Positions 32,691-43,675 are shown, counted from the stretch's first letter. The stretch is DNA of 64,000 nucleotides from Maratus speciosus (GCA_963932465.1 OZ010795.1:476956806-477020805); one strand, 5' to 3'. A program made the numbers and translations. Notes: generated from the sequence alone by a model not told the origin.

Positions 32691-33067
32691 TTCACTTAAC
32701 TATAAGCATAAATCAAAACTTTGTGAGAATTTTAATACATAAGCTAAAATCTTTAACAACGTTTAGTCGATCTCGCTAGTGTGGAGGGATCCTGCGCACT
32801 GACTTATTTTTTTCAGTTATTTCTGATCCATTACGCAATTTCTTTAAGATATATAAACTTTTGTTTACACCTTTTAAATCAGCCCATTAAGCAGTACTCG
32901 AGGCTATAACCGAGGAGTCCTTCGAACCTATTTTAATTCTTTTTTTTTTTCTCGCACTGAGGAAGGGGATCTGGGAATCCTCGAAACGATCGTATGTAAT
33001 ATCTGCGTCGTGTTTGTTCGTATTTGTTCATTAAATCGTTGATAAAGATTTTAGATTTCACTTAACT
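32691..33067 (+). mobile_element. 354-bp insert with 12-bp duplication carrying a hammerhead-like core
   Basis: TTTCACTTAACT (32690-32701) recurs at 33056-33067. The collinear site near 56968 reads TTTCATTTAAGG once. The insert (32702-33055) includes a TATATAA-like promoter string at about 32850 and the ribozyme-like core at 32957-32994. There is no open frame of note. Interpreted as a Penelope-like terminal repeat or retrozyme. Confidence 0.6.
32957..32994 (+). ncRNA. Hammerhead ribozyme-like core
   Basis: CTGAGGA (32957-32963), stem II AGGGGAT/ATCCTC with a six-base loop (32964-32982), GAA (32983-32985), stem III ACGATCGT (self-complementary, 32986-32993) and A at 32994, giving a GUA cleavage triplet. 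GCA upstream pairs with TGT downstream for a short stem I. All invariant core bases are present, so this is one of the two best-preserved examples in the window. Confidence 0.65.
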
Positions 33068-33150
33068 CTTTGAGGGACAAAAAGTCGGGTTTATATAATG
33101 TTGAATTCCCACCGGAAATTAAGATATCACACAGCCCTTCAAGGAATTAA
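33062..33150. mobile_element. Miniature piggyBac-like MITE
   Basis: TTAA at 33062-33065 and 33147-33150 bounds 81 bp whose ends CTCTTTGAGGGAC and GCCCTTCAAGGAA are imperfect inverted repeats. Confidence 0.5.
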
Positions 33151-33265
33151 GCTTTTGTTTTTTAACACGTTGAGAGCCACCATACAGATTTGCCAGTTTG
33201 GCCTCCACTTTTATCCAGAAATTTAGTGTTCATACCAGAAATAAAGAATAGTATCTTACGCTTTA

Positions 33266-33919
33266 TTTAATAAAAGGCATTTAGAACATAAATTGGTTCC
33301 AAATATGGCGAATTAAAATCAACGTTAATAAAACACAAGCCAACCTCTTTTGTAAATTAACGGAAAATAACCTTAATAAATATATAATTAACTTTAATAG
33401 TACAGATTTGCCATGGTCAAACACTTGTAAATATTTGGGAATTATTCTTGACAAAAATCTCACCTTCAGACAACACATCCACTACGCGCGTAATAAATTT
33501 CGAGGAGCTAAAAACTTAATTTATCCCTTATTAGCTCGAAACAATGACATGTCTATTAAAAGTAAATTGCTCCTTTACAACTCCTCTTTGAGACCGATTC
33601 TTACTTATGGATGTCAAATTTGGAGCTACGTTGCCTACAGTCACATCAAACTACTAATACAATCACAAAATTCTACCATTAGACTTATATTTGATGTGCC
33701 ATATTATGTTCGAAATTTTCATCTTTATAAAGAAATTGATTACCCCAGATTAAATACTCACATTCAAGATTTAAATATTAACTTTCATCTCTCTCTGGAA
33801 AACTCTAAAAACAGTGCTCTTAACTCACTCCCAGTGTACGATATATTTGACATCCATAACAGAAAAAAGACCGAGGTTAGGTATGATTTTAGATACTCTG
33901 CATATCTTTTAAATTAAAT
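33266..33919 (+). pseudogene. Jockey-type LINE: C-terminal part of reverse transcriptase
   Basis: After a stop at about 33279 the frame runs INWFQIWRIKINVNKTQ and then, from 33408, a 169-codon open frame with NTCKYLGIILDKNLTFRQHI, LLLYNSSLRPILTYGCQIW and IRLIFDVPYYVRN. These blocks are diagnostic of the RT thumb and downstream region in Jockey-clade elements. The endonuclease and RT palm are absent (5' truncation). It ends at TAA 33917 and is followed by an AT-rich 3'UTR. Same strand and 310 bp upstream of the Jockey ORF1 remnant. Confidence 0.85.
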
Positions 33920-34230
33920 TTTAAATTTTTACTTTCCCTTAATTTTAAATAGTACTTCAGTAATTTTAATTCTTAGTTTTTGCCTTGATTCTGCTCAACA
34001 AACTCATAAGCTTCCACGTTTAACTTCTCTCAGCCAGTAAAATTTCTTCCTTGTAAGCTAAGCTCCTCCCATTTCTCCCTGCATCAATAAATACCCAGCG
34101 CCAGAGCGGGTTTTGTCATTTACCCCTCAACAGCGTGTGTGTCAGCCTTAGAGGAGGAATGAATATACATGTTATATTAGAATATGTTATATTAGAAGTC
34201 TATGGTGTCAGCACTCCTACTGGGTACTGA

Positions 34231-36042
34231 GTGGAGCGCCATCTGGTTTGCGACGGAACCTTGATGCAGTTGCCGGCAGAAATGTCGGGCGAGGCGTCGG
34301 CAGGTAGTATGTCTTATTGCTCGGGATCTAAGGGTTCAGGCATGATTTTTAAAAACAATTTGCTGGCTGTCCCAGCGGGATCCGATTTAGCTAATTATCT
34401 TAGTATGAATAGTGAGTTGTTAGAGGATGATTCGGACTATGAATTTTAGACGAATTTGACGTAAACGGTGTGTGGGATGTAGAAAAGCAAAATATTCGTT
34501 TTATCGAACGTAGTGAAGAGATCGGCGCAATGGATAGTCTTTCTGCTGTGCAACGCGAAATTTATCTAAGAAAGTTGAGGCGATGAAAATTTCCATAAAT
34601 TATAATAATTGCAATGACATAGATGTTAAATCTAATAACTCTAAAGATTTAGACGCGAAACCGTCTACTAAAAAGAAAAAACATAGTAATAAAACTAATC
34701 CTAGTATCTCAGCTGCTCTATTTGTACCAAATGCTAAAAGAATTAAAACGGTGAATAGTGAGCCAAATTTAGAGATCGAACTCCAAATTGCAGCAAATGT
34801 AGAGTTACCCTCCGATTCGGAGGAAATGGAGCAAGATTAACTCCAGGAAATGCCAGTAGATGGCGACATGAGTACGGTCGAGTATCAAAATCTAAATCAA
34901 ACTGTTAATAGCAATCAGGTTACTGAAGTTAAGGAAATAAAACCAAATAAAGCTAAAGTCAAGCCCCCAAAACCTATTATGGTTATGGAAATTAATGATA
35001 TTGTTGAATTTACTACCAAGTTAAAAAATGAATGCGACCCTGACTTTTCTGTTGAAATTTCGGGCAGGTGGGTTAAAGTCATAACTCAAACTTTTGCAAC
35101 TAAAAATAAATTTGTAAACTACCTTAAAGAGAAAAAATTTCAATTCTATGTTGTCCCTGACACGGACGCACCCATGAAAGTGGTGATTAGGGGCCTTCCC
35201 AAATCAATTAAAACGGAAAATATCGTAGAGGAATTAAACAAAAACGGTTTTGATACCATCAAGGTGGTGCAAATGGTTAGCAGGAAGGACTCTAGAATCC
35301 TCACGCTATTCATTTTGCACCTACCAAAAAATGCAAATTCCAAAAATATTAAAAAACTTAAATCTCTTTTCAAAATCAGGTTCGATGGCACCCAGAATGG
35401 AGAGATGGAAAATTACAGGGCACCCAGAAAAGCTGCGCAGTTTTGGAATTGCCAGGGGTTTTTCTATGTATCTGCGCAGTGTTTCATGGACCCCAAATGT
35501 GTAGGCTGTGGCAATGACCACAGGTCCCCAGATTGTCCTAGAACAAATGTTAATAATCCAGATAATAGTATAGACTCTGAAAATAAACCTGTAAAACCGC
35601 CGCCACTCTGCATTAACTGCGTATCTGAGCACCCGGCAAATTTTAAGGGTTGTAAAAAATATCCCTTGAAACCTCAATTCAGGAAAAGCTACGCAGAGAT
35701 AGCGAACTTAAATAAGGAAAAATACCAAAAAAAAAAGAGGAGTAATCCAAAACTGTAAAAACGAAGATTGCGCAGGCAGAGCCTAAAGAAGCTACGCCTT
35801 TCCCGGTACAACTCTATCAGATGAGCGAATTGGAAAATGGCGTGTTAAAAATCACGGAAATTCTTGATAAAATTAGAGCGGAGCTAAAAATAGAATCCTT
35901 TCTAAATTTGGCAAATAAACTCGAAAAACTATATGAAAATCTTACGCAGCATAAAGATATAGGACATAAAACCTTAGCTTTTATGGACGGCATATCAAAA
36001 ATTCAAATCACTAAACATCAGGAAACTGATGAAAAAAATTAA
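34231..36042 (+). pseudogene. Jockey-type LINE ORF1 (gag-like, zinc knuckles), frameshifted
   Basis: Likely start ATG 34264 or 34282 (MQLPAEMSG); the CTG-type start at 34231 is not needed. Frame changes occur at about 34447 and 34575. A single stop (34838-34840) precedes a 302-codon open frame (34850-35758) with the PRE_C2HC-like segment (FQFYVVPDTD...VVIRGLPKSI). Cys-His knuckles follow at about 35445-35660: a mutated first one (FWNCQGFFYVSAQC), CVGCGNDHRSPDC and CINCVSEHPANFKGC. A final shift near 35745 leads to the C-terminal part (LENGVLKITEIL), ending at TAA 36040-36042. Total length near 590 codons fits Jockey ORF1. It would bind element RNA. No ORF2 follows. Confidence 0.83.
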
Positions 36043-36208
36043 CTGTAAATTATCAAATTGTAAATATTGTGTTTAAATTATTCATTTTCCAAAATTGTTA
36101 GCACCGTGTAATTTATTTAAAGTCATGATTTTGCCTTAAAGGAATGTAAAAATATATGTAACTGATTTGGGTCTTTTTTTATAAGGTTTCGTCTTTGCCT
36201 GAACTTCC

Positions 36209-36416
36209 TTAACCCCTTCGGGACGGGAGCCTTTTACGAAATTTTTAATCTTTTGTCACCGTTTTTTAAAAACAGAAATTTGTGTCTTCTTGAATCGAGA
36301 AAGTGCGCTGATTAAATAAGATAAATTTTACAGTAAATTTTTACTGGTGAGGAAAAACAAGGATTCTGAGCGCTTCATGCGGCACGTATACGTGTCGCTC
36401 GTCCCCAAAGGGTTAA
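36209..36416. mobile_element. piggyBac-like MITE, 200 bp
   Basis: TTAA at 36209-36212 and 36413-36416; ends CCCCTTCGGGACGGGAGC and GCTCGTCCCCAAAGGG are inverted repeats. No coding capacity, although a chance frame opens inside it and runs on to 36709. Confidence 0.82.
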
Positions 36417-36419
36417 TAT

Positions 36420-37120
36420 CCCTTGATCGTCCAGACATACGTCTTGGCTTCCCGGGGACCTGGTCACGGTTGAGTGTTCTGCGATGTGGATTGGCCCTTG
36501 CAGGTATTGCCATCGGCACTCAGCTGTTCGCGGGAATTGGCGGGGAAGGAAGACTAAGGTCGCTCAACACTGCACGCATTAGCTGTCGTACCGGAAGGAG
36601 GGGCTTAACGGCTCTGACCAATGGGAAAATAGCTCTCTATGCACTTCTACCATCAATACCAACTTCGAAAGCAATCTTTAGTTCTGTTCCAAGTTCGTTG
36701 GAGATTTAGCGGGAAGAATTAACTTCCCGTAGGCGCTCCTCAAGCTCACACTGTTAAAAATATCGTGAAAAATTACTTCTGTTTATCAAGGCTATCTATC
36801 TTCTGACCAATGAAAACTATTCATAGGCGTTTATGTGGCGTTCTCATTGGTCAGAAAATAGAGAGCCTTTAAAATCAGAGGTAATTTTTCACGATATTTT
36901 TAACAGTGCAGTGTTGACTTGACTTGATTTCCCCCTCAGCTACCGCTGAGTGCAGTTCCCCTAATCCAGGCGAAGCCAGGCATGCAAAGGGCCTTTTTGA
37001 AGGCCACGATCTGCGCATGTCAGATGGAGTCTAGTAGCTTTGTCCTTCGTTGGTTGCTTAGGGCGCCGCGTTGGATCGACGTGTGGGACACTGCCTCTCG
37101 GCTAGTTGTTTCAGCTTAAT
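36420..37120. other. GC-rich, CpG-containing block of unknown origin
   Basis: Excluding the MITE at 36749-36908, this stretch is clearly more GC-rich than the rest of the window and has many CpG dinucleotides. It contains TCCCGGGGACCTGGTCACGG, GCTCTGACCAATGGGAAAAT (CCAAT-box type) and GGGCGCCGCGTTGGATCG. It could be an LTR or LINE 5'UTR, or a relic of a host promoter. A 120-codon frame (36347-36709) starts inside the neighbouring MITE and is not credible as a gene. Confidence 0.4.
36749..36908. mobile_element. CACTGT-type hairpin MITE F
   Basis: Ends CACTGTTAAAAATATCGTG and CACGATATTTTTAACAGTG are perfect mirrors, and most of the 160 bp pairs (TCTGACCAATGA / TCATTGGTCAGA). CA, not TA, lies on each side (36747-36748 and 36909-36910), which may be a variant duplication. 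Confidence 0.85.
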
Positions 37121-37459
37121 TTTTAATATTTTAAAAATACTTTTAAATTGTCTTTTAAATTTTTAGTAAACTTAGCATTTTTCTTTTTATTTTATTTTTC
37201 ATTTGAGCTCAGGAATTGCTTGATTGCCCCCCCTCCCTCCCACTAAATTTTCAGTTATTTCCCCAGTACTGCCATGATTCAGTTCCTGTTAGTGCTTCCA
37301 TCGTATTACTGTGGGGTATTGGCCCCAAGCTCCTCGAAAAACTGTCAGAAGTTTCAGTGATAACATGAAGTAAAATATCTTCTTTCGAAATTCCCGGTAT
37401 CAATTTAAAATTTCTGATCACTTTCGCTGCCTGCGCGGGATCGGCAGCTAAAATGTTAA

Positions 37460-38000
37460 GATTGTTTCTTTAGTTTTATCACGTATTCAACTTCTTGATA
37501 CGAGTGTGCACGAATACTGTTTTCTTTGTTTTGTTTTTTCAATAATAAAAGAAATATATTTTATTTTTTTATTTTAGGAAAGATTTTCATATTGTAATTT
37601 GTCTATGATGATTTTTTTAAAACTATTTACCTCATTTTGTCTATAACTGCTGCAGTGAATATTCTTTTTTGATTTATAAAGATCTCTTTGAAAATATGAT
37701 TTATATAGATCTTCTGATTTATAGAGATCTTTCACATCTCTTTGAAATTTTAGTATCTTACATAAGGTCAAAACTACTTCCAACGAAAAACTTTTCTCTT
37801 TTTTATCATATTAAATTAATAATTTATTACGATTCATTGTGGCATTATTATGTAAAATTGCTAGACCATACAAACCCTGCTTTAATTCTCTCACATGTAA
37901 TCATCTTTTCTCATTAATCTTGAAATCTTAAATTTATATATGTAATCTCTCGTAGAGTAAGTGATTATGCGTTATCATGAACTGACAAAATAGGAAATAG
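37460..38000. repeat. Collinear duplication, copy 1 (third part)
   Basis: Matches about 57000-57060 and 57660-58000: TTTTTATTTYAGGAAAGATTTTC, TTTTTGATTTATAAAG, ACTTCCAACGAA and ACCATACAAACMC in the same order. Short GATTTATARAGATCT duplications at 37672-37735 are unique to this copy. No gene. Confidence 0.7.
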
Positions 38001-39685
38001 CAAATCTGGTGGAAGTTGGAAGAGAAATGAGCGAACTTTCTGTTCTTTTCTTTTCCTTAAGCTCTTCATTTTGTGTCCTTTATTTACACCACTCTCAACT
38101 GAAGCATTTTGTATTTTTTCTCTCCCATGTCCTACAAGAAACACACAAAAAAATTAGCATTAAGTTCTGTGCTACATTCCAAAAACGGATGCACTTTGTA
38201 CCAATTGCCGTTGAAATGCCGCAGTCTATCTTGCGAGATGTAACCATATAGAGTATGTATATCCTCTATATGATTACATCTCACTGAGTTTTGGCTGATA
38301 CGGACTTAAACTGATCAAATATGTCTCTTGGAATAGATGATGATTTGTAATTATAAAATGGTTATATATTATCATTCAAATTTCTATGCTGCTAATGCGC
38401 AAGTCATTATGAATGATCACTATTTGTTATTTTATTTTCATTTAGAATTGAAAGAATTCTTTTTGAAACGCAAATTCTTTTAAGAGGTATCTTTTATATA
38501 TTTTATAAATACATAATTTTTGTTAGCTAAATATTTCTGCTACGTTAGCTAACATTTTTTTTTTTAATTTTATGCGCTGGGTTTAATGCTGCAATTGCGC
38601 AAAAAATTTGTGTGTTATCTTATGATTTCTACTATTGTAGTTACTTGATACCTATATTTAAGAAATTCCATTTTATGCTGCATGTTTGTCATCTTTCATG
38701 GCCTATATTAAACTTCATTTCAACATTATCATATTCATTGTTGTTCACTAGTTATCAATTAATTTTTATTCTGTATTACTAGTTAAAGGTTTCATCTTTA
38801 TTTTGCATAATGTCAGTGTTATGAATTGTAGCTAAATTTATTAATTTAATTTTAGTAATTGGAATAGATGATGATTTCTAATTATATAATGGTCATATAT
38901 ATATGAGTGCGTGTGTGTATTTCATCAGTAAATGAAACATAGGAATATAATATAAATTTGGAAAGATGGAAGTTTTTGAATTTGGATACAGATCAAGAAT
39001 TCATCGTTTTTTTTATGCCAAGTGAAGGACTTTTGGCAGGTATTTCTGTTCATATTTTTGCATTTTCTTGTACGTCTGGTTTGACACACTTTGTTCTGCA
39101 TTCATACACGTTAAAATACAATTGTGCTATGTTTTTGTACTACATATTTTTTTGTTTAATTTCAGTTTGTTTATCTTTTAATAATATTTAAGTTACAATT
39201 TTCAAATTCACATCTTAAAAAGCAATTTTTTCAAAATATTTTTGTTTTTGTAATATAATAATACCTTGTTTTTTATGCTATATATTTGTTTACTTTTGGT
39301 TTGTCTGCCTTTTAATATTAAGTTATAATTTTCAAATTCATATCTTTAAATGACAATTTTTTCAAGTTAATTTAGTTTTTGTATTGTTTTGAATGCAGGA
39401 TATACGGATCTCTCGAAACCTACAACTTTTTTACAGTAGGGGTGGAGTTAGGTCTGTTTGTCCACTCACTGAGGAGGAACTGACAGTCTTTTACATGTAT
39501 AGTTTAAATTTGACATTTTTGGGGTTTTCATATTTAAATGTCATAAAAATTTTTGATATACACCTTCTTTCCAAATTTATATTATATTTGCATGTTTTAT
39601 TTATTGATAAAATGTATTTTATTGCATTTAATATTTTGCGCCAGTTATGCAAAAAATTTCATTAATTATATTTGAAATATATATA
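38001..39685. other. AT-rich sequence with small local repeats, no gene
   Basis: A hairpin at 38232-38286 has arms GAGATGTAACCATATAGAG and CTCTATATGATTACATCTC. GGAATAGATGATGATTTSTAATTATA occurs at 38330 and 38861. TTACAATTTTCAAATTCACATCTT recurs about 130 bp apart near 39193 and 39325. Small open frames at 38009, 38958 and 39393 resemble nothing known. Confidence 0.5.
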
Positions 39686-40155
39686 CTGGTGTCCCATAAA
39701 TGACCGACGATTTTTAAATTCAATAACATGCAAACCGTGACAGATATTAAAAAAATTCTTGCAGGAGGGTTATGTATGATGTCAGGAGTTTTTTTACTGT
39801 GATTCTTGATTTTAGTTCGAATTTCAAACAATAGATGGCGCTCAGCCGAGGCCGAAACTGACGTCACTCAGCATTGATGCGAAGGAAGGAGATTAAGGCT
39901 ATGGCGTGGGTCTCATTCGCCAGTAGAATATTGCTCTTAGAACCCGATTCTGAACTCATCAGATATGATTTCAATGGAATGCCTTGTTGCCATGGAAACA
40001 ACAAATTCTTCGATAGTAGAATACAGCGTTCACAACTGGTTAAACAAGGCAACTTCTATTATCTGTTTTGAGGTAGTTATTTTGAACAACAATATACTAT
40101 TAATCATTTTCACGATTATTTTTCAACGTTGATAAAAGTCTACTGATGAACTTCC

Positions 40156-40373
40156 TTAACCCGTACAGGCGCGGTGTCCTTAAAAAAGGACACCTAATTT
40201 TAATTCCAAAACTGACAAACGGCACCAAGAATATTTAACTAAAATTTTCCTATTATAATGTACATGAAAATAAGCAAGTTTGTATTTCCTAATAAATTCG
40301 TTTATAAATTGCGGTGTCAGTCCATTATTTCATCAGTTTATAAACAGAATAACTCCGCGCCGGTAAGGGTTAA
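40156..40373. mobile_element. piggyBac-like MITE, 210 bp
   Basis: TTAA at 40156-40159 and 40370-40373; ends CCCGTACAGGCGCGG and CCGCGCCGGTAAGGG are inverted repeats. The interior includes GGTGTCCTTAAAAAAGGACACC, a perfect hairpin. Related to the element at 5662-5864. Confidence 0.82.
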
Positions 40374-41589
40374 AAGATCTAAAATTTCTTAGAATGTACC
40401 GGGTGTCCAAAAAATGACCAACGATTTGAAAATTCAATTAAAGAAAAACGGATGGCGATAGAAATGTACGGTTTGCTGCATTCTGCTTAGGTAACCAGTA
40501 CGACTGGGCGATATAGAAATTTCTTAAATCGATTTATCATCCATCTAACATCGCGATTTAGCACTTTCTTTTCATTTAACAGATTTTACCATTTAGAATA
40601 TGGAAGCCTAGTTTTTAATTCTTAGTAACAAAATTCGGTCTTTTTGCACCCCCCCCCCCATCCTGTATTATTTAGTATACTTAGCATTAAATTTTTCAAA
40701 TACCTTTGAAAAGAGGTAATATTTTACAGATAAAAAATCTTTGAATGCCTCAAAACACTCATTTTTCTTCCGTTTTAAAAAATAGTGACATATTTTTATA
40801 CAATTTATAAACTCATTCTTTAAGAAATATTAAAAAAGAATTTTTTTTTTCGGGGGGGGGGGTGTCTGACATGTTATGGCTTCTATAATATAAATTTCTT
40901 AATTTGAGTGGGGGGCAGCTTACCCAAATAGCATCTCATTGCTAATAAGATACACACTCTTTTCTTTTTTTACAGATACAAAGTTAAAAACTTATTGTGA
41001 TAAAAACAAACCAGATTCAACGAATTCCATGATAAATTTAACTGTGCATTTACCATGAGAAAAGCGTAAAAAAAAAGTGGGAATATATCAGAAAAAAATG
41101 TGCACTTTTATTTCTTTTTAACTTTTAGATTATAATAAATTTTTTTTAACATAAATGAGGACATTCGTATAGTGGATGGAGAAGGACTGAAAGTGTGAGC
41201 CTCGGAGCACATTTCTGAAATCGCTGATTTTTTTTCGAGTTATATTTATCGAGTTGATTTATTGCGAGTGTTGGTATCCTGTAAGATTAGTAATAAAATA
41301 AAATCTTAAAATATATTAATTTTTAATGATAACAAAATGTCAAAAAAGCAGAAAATCGCAGATCTGCAGAAAAATCTAATGAATGCCTCCTCTACCATTC
41401 TCCAATTCTGCTGTAAAAATCAGGTTACTTGACTCATTTCAGAACTCTTTTTAATAAATTACAAAATAATAATAAATTAAAACTAAAATAGTCCAATGTT
41501 ACCCAAACATATGAAAATTAATTTTTCATCAAAATAATGCATAAAAATATAAACTAACTAATATGTTGTGGCCATCACAAAACTTTCTT

Positions 41590-42480
41590 CTATATAAATC
41601 ACGTCAATTAAATCGTTTAAATAGTACCAATTCATATCACAATATATCTGAATTTGAAGTTTGGTGAAAATTCGTGCATTAGTTCTTGTATAGAGCTATA
41701 GCGGAAATTCTGAAAAATGTAGTATAGCAGAGCCACCTGTTGAGCGATTTACACCAAAACATAAACAGCACTAATTGATATCAAGGTATACCTGAATCTG
41801 AAGTTTGATGAAAATTCATGCATTAGTTATTGAGATACAGCTGTGGCGGAAATTCTGAAAAATGCAGCATAGCAGCGCCACCTATTGAGCGATTTGCACC
41901 AAAACATAAACAGCACTAATTCATATCATGGTATACCTGAATCTGAAGTTTGTTGAAAATCCAAGCATTAGTTCTTGAGATAGAGCTATTGCGGAAATTG
42001 CAAAAAATGCCCAATAGCAGCGCCACCTGTTGAGCGATTTACACCAAAATCTATAAAATGTCTATTCATGTCAAGGACTAACTTAATCTGAAGTTTCATG
42101 AAAATCCGTGCATTAGTTCTTGAGATAGAGCCATTGCGGAAATCGTAAAAAAGGCAGCATAGCACCGCCACCTGTTGAGCAATTTGCACCAAAAACTAAT
42201 CAGCATCAATTTGTATCAGGGACTAACTGAATATGAATTTTTATTAAATTCCATGCATTAGTTCTTGAGATAGAGCGCCCACAAAATTTGTGTCACACAC
42301 AGACACACAGACACACAGACAGACAGACAGACGGACAGACAGACAGACTCACAGACAGCCATTTTGTAAAAACATCTTTTTCGGGTTCTCTGACCCCTAA
42401 AACGTGCAAATCCGTCAAAAACCGGAATTCGAAAATTTTCATAAATCCAATACTTTCTTCTTGTAAAGATAGAAGAAAGT
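41590..42480 (+). mobile_element. Helentron-like (HINE) element with 145-bp units
   Basis: Four or more units of 145 bp carry AGCGCCACCTGTTGAGCGAT (GCCACCT at 41732, 41877, 42022, 42167) and GCATTAGTTCTTGAGATAGAG. A (CACA/CAGA) microsatellite follows at about 42291-42354, then TTCGGGTTCTCTGACCCC, 80 bp more, and a terminal hairpin ACTTTCTTCT-TGTAAAGAT-AGAAGAAAGT at 42452-42480. The same order is found in the 325-bp-unit elements. The left boundary is uncertain. No replicase gene. Confidence 0.6.
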
Positions 42481-43361
42481 AAAAATGGATGAATTTGGAT
42501 TTTAACCTCAAGACTTTCTTTCTTTTGAGACATAAATAGTGAATCAATTTCAGCAAGATGCTCAATCCACGTGACTAGCATTGAAATTGGATGTCAAATC
42601 CGATGCATGGCTGTTTTAAAATATTTTAATTGCAGAATATTAGAAAATAAAGTATATATATTAAAATATTACCGAAGCATGTGAAAAATTATTTTTTCAT
42701 TAAAAGACTGCATAAAAATAAAAACTGAAATTCGATGTATTTGGATTTTAAATATGAAACTTTATTCTTATTTTTCATCCATAAATACTCAATTTCAAAG
42801 AAAAAATCTTATTTTAAAAAAGTTATTTCATGCGGAACACAGCCAAATCGAAATACACCAAAGCAATGCAGTTCTGAACGCTGTATTCCGCTATCGAAGA
42901 ATTTGTTGTTTCCATGGCAACAAGGCATTCCATTGAAATCATATCGAATGAACTCAGAATCGGGGCCAATGAGCAAGGCGAATACTGGCGAATGAGACCT
43001 ACTCCATAGCATTAATCTCCTTCCTTCGCATCAATACTGAGTAAAGTCAGTTTCGGCCTCAGCTGAGTGCCAACCGCTGTCAGTGCCATCTATTGTTTGA
43101 AATTTGAACTAAAATCAAGAATCACAGTAAAAAAACTCCTGACATCATACATATCGCTCCTGCAAGAATTTTTTTTAATATCTGTAACCATTTGCAAGTT
43201 ATTGAATTTTAAATTCGTCGGTCATTTTTGAGACACCCGGTATATTATATTATTTATATTAGAATTATTCGAAGATGTTTCAGTAAAAACATAAATGAAT
43301 AGAAGGCACTGAATTGGTGTAACTTGAACTTAAGCTGTCAAATTTAATATGAAAATCCTTC

Positions 43362-43675
43362 TAGATGCTAATCAGCGTACATATATATTCTCGAACATAA
43401 ATATTAAGTCTTAATACAAATATTTAAAATACACCCAAAGTTTTGAAATTTGTCTTTAAAGTCATCTTCAGGGGTTTTGACCTTCGATTGGAACTCAATG
43501 ACGGCGCATCAATTTCAAATAACAATTGTTGGTGTATTCGCAGTGCTCTCCAAACGAAGGTCAAACCCCAGAAGATGTTTTTAAAGACAAAATTCGAAAC
43601 GTTGGGTTGATATATCAAATATGTGTTTTAAATTTAATATTATTTATATTTATATATATATGCGCTGATTAGTAT
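43362..43675. mobile_element. Palindromic element with paired ribozyme-like arms
   Basis: Outer ends CTAGATGCTAATCAGCG and CGCTGATTAGTATCTAG, and inner blocks CTTTAAAGTCATCTTCAGGGG / CCCCAGAAGATGTTTTTAAAG, form inverted arms of about 115 bp around a 65-bp loop. The right arm has (CAGAAGA)-stem II-GAA-ACGTT-GGGTT with AACCC upstream pairing GGGTT (stem I, 43564-43568 with 43604-43608). The left arm keeps CTGAAGA but has lost the G of GAA. Each copy therefore has one core mutation. No certain target duplication found. Confidence 0.5.

Larger units (their letters stand above)
39686..43240. mobile_element. Fold-back Tc1/mariner derivative with about 370-bp inverted arms
   Basis: The left end CTGGTGTCCCATAAATGACC and the right end (mirror of CCGGGTGTCTCAAAAATGACC) are flanked by TA (39684-39685, 43241-43242). 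The arms 39686 to about 40045 and about 42873 to 43240 are inverted copies of one another, including CAATGGAATGCCTTGTTGCC. Read inward from the right, the arm ends in SSIAEYSVQN, IALVYFD-like sequence, which resembles the N-terminus of the DUF4817-type transposases, so both arms seem to derive from the 5' end of the parent. The interior holds a piggyBac-like MITE, a further mariner-like end (about 40399) and a Helentron-like element. Confidence 0.7.

Noticed and set aside
36347..36709. 120-codon open frame that might be a small gene
   Set aside because: It begins inside a piggyBac-like MITE and crosses its boundary; no known domain and no conserved motif.
40648..40862. C-run and G-run as arms of an inverted repeat
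   Set aside because: Only the homopolymers and a few flanking bases pair; sequence between and around does not.
42258..42581. 107-codon frame with a Cys/Val/Ser-rich repeat
   Set aside because: Produced by the (CACA/CAGA) microsatellite of the Helentron-like element.
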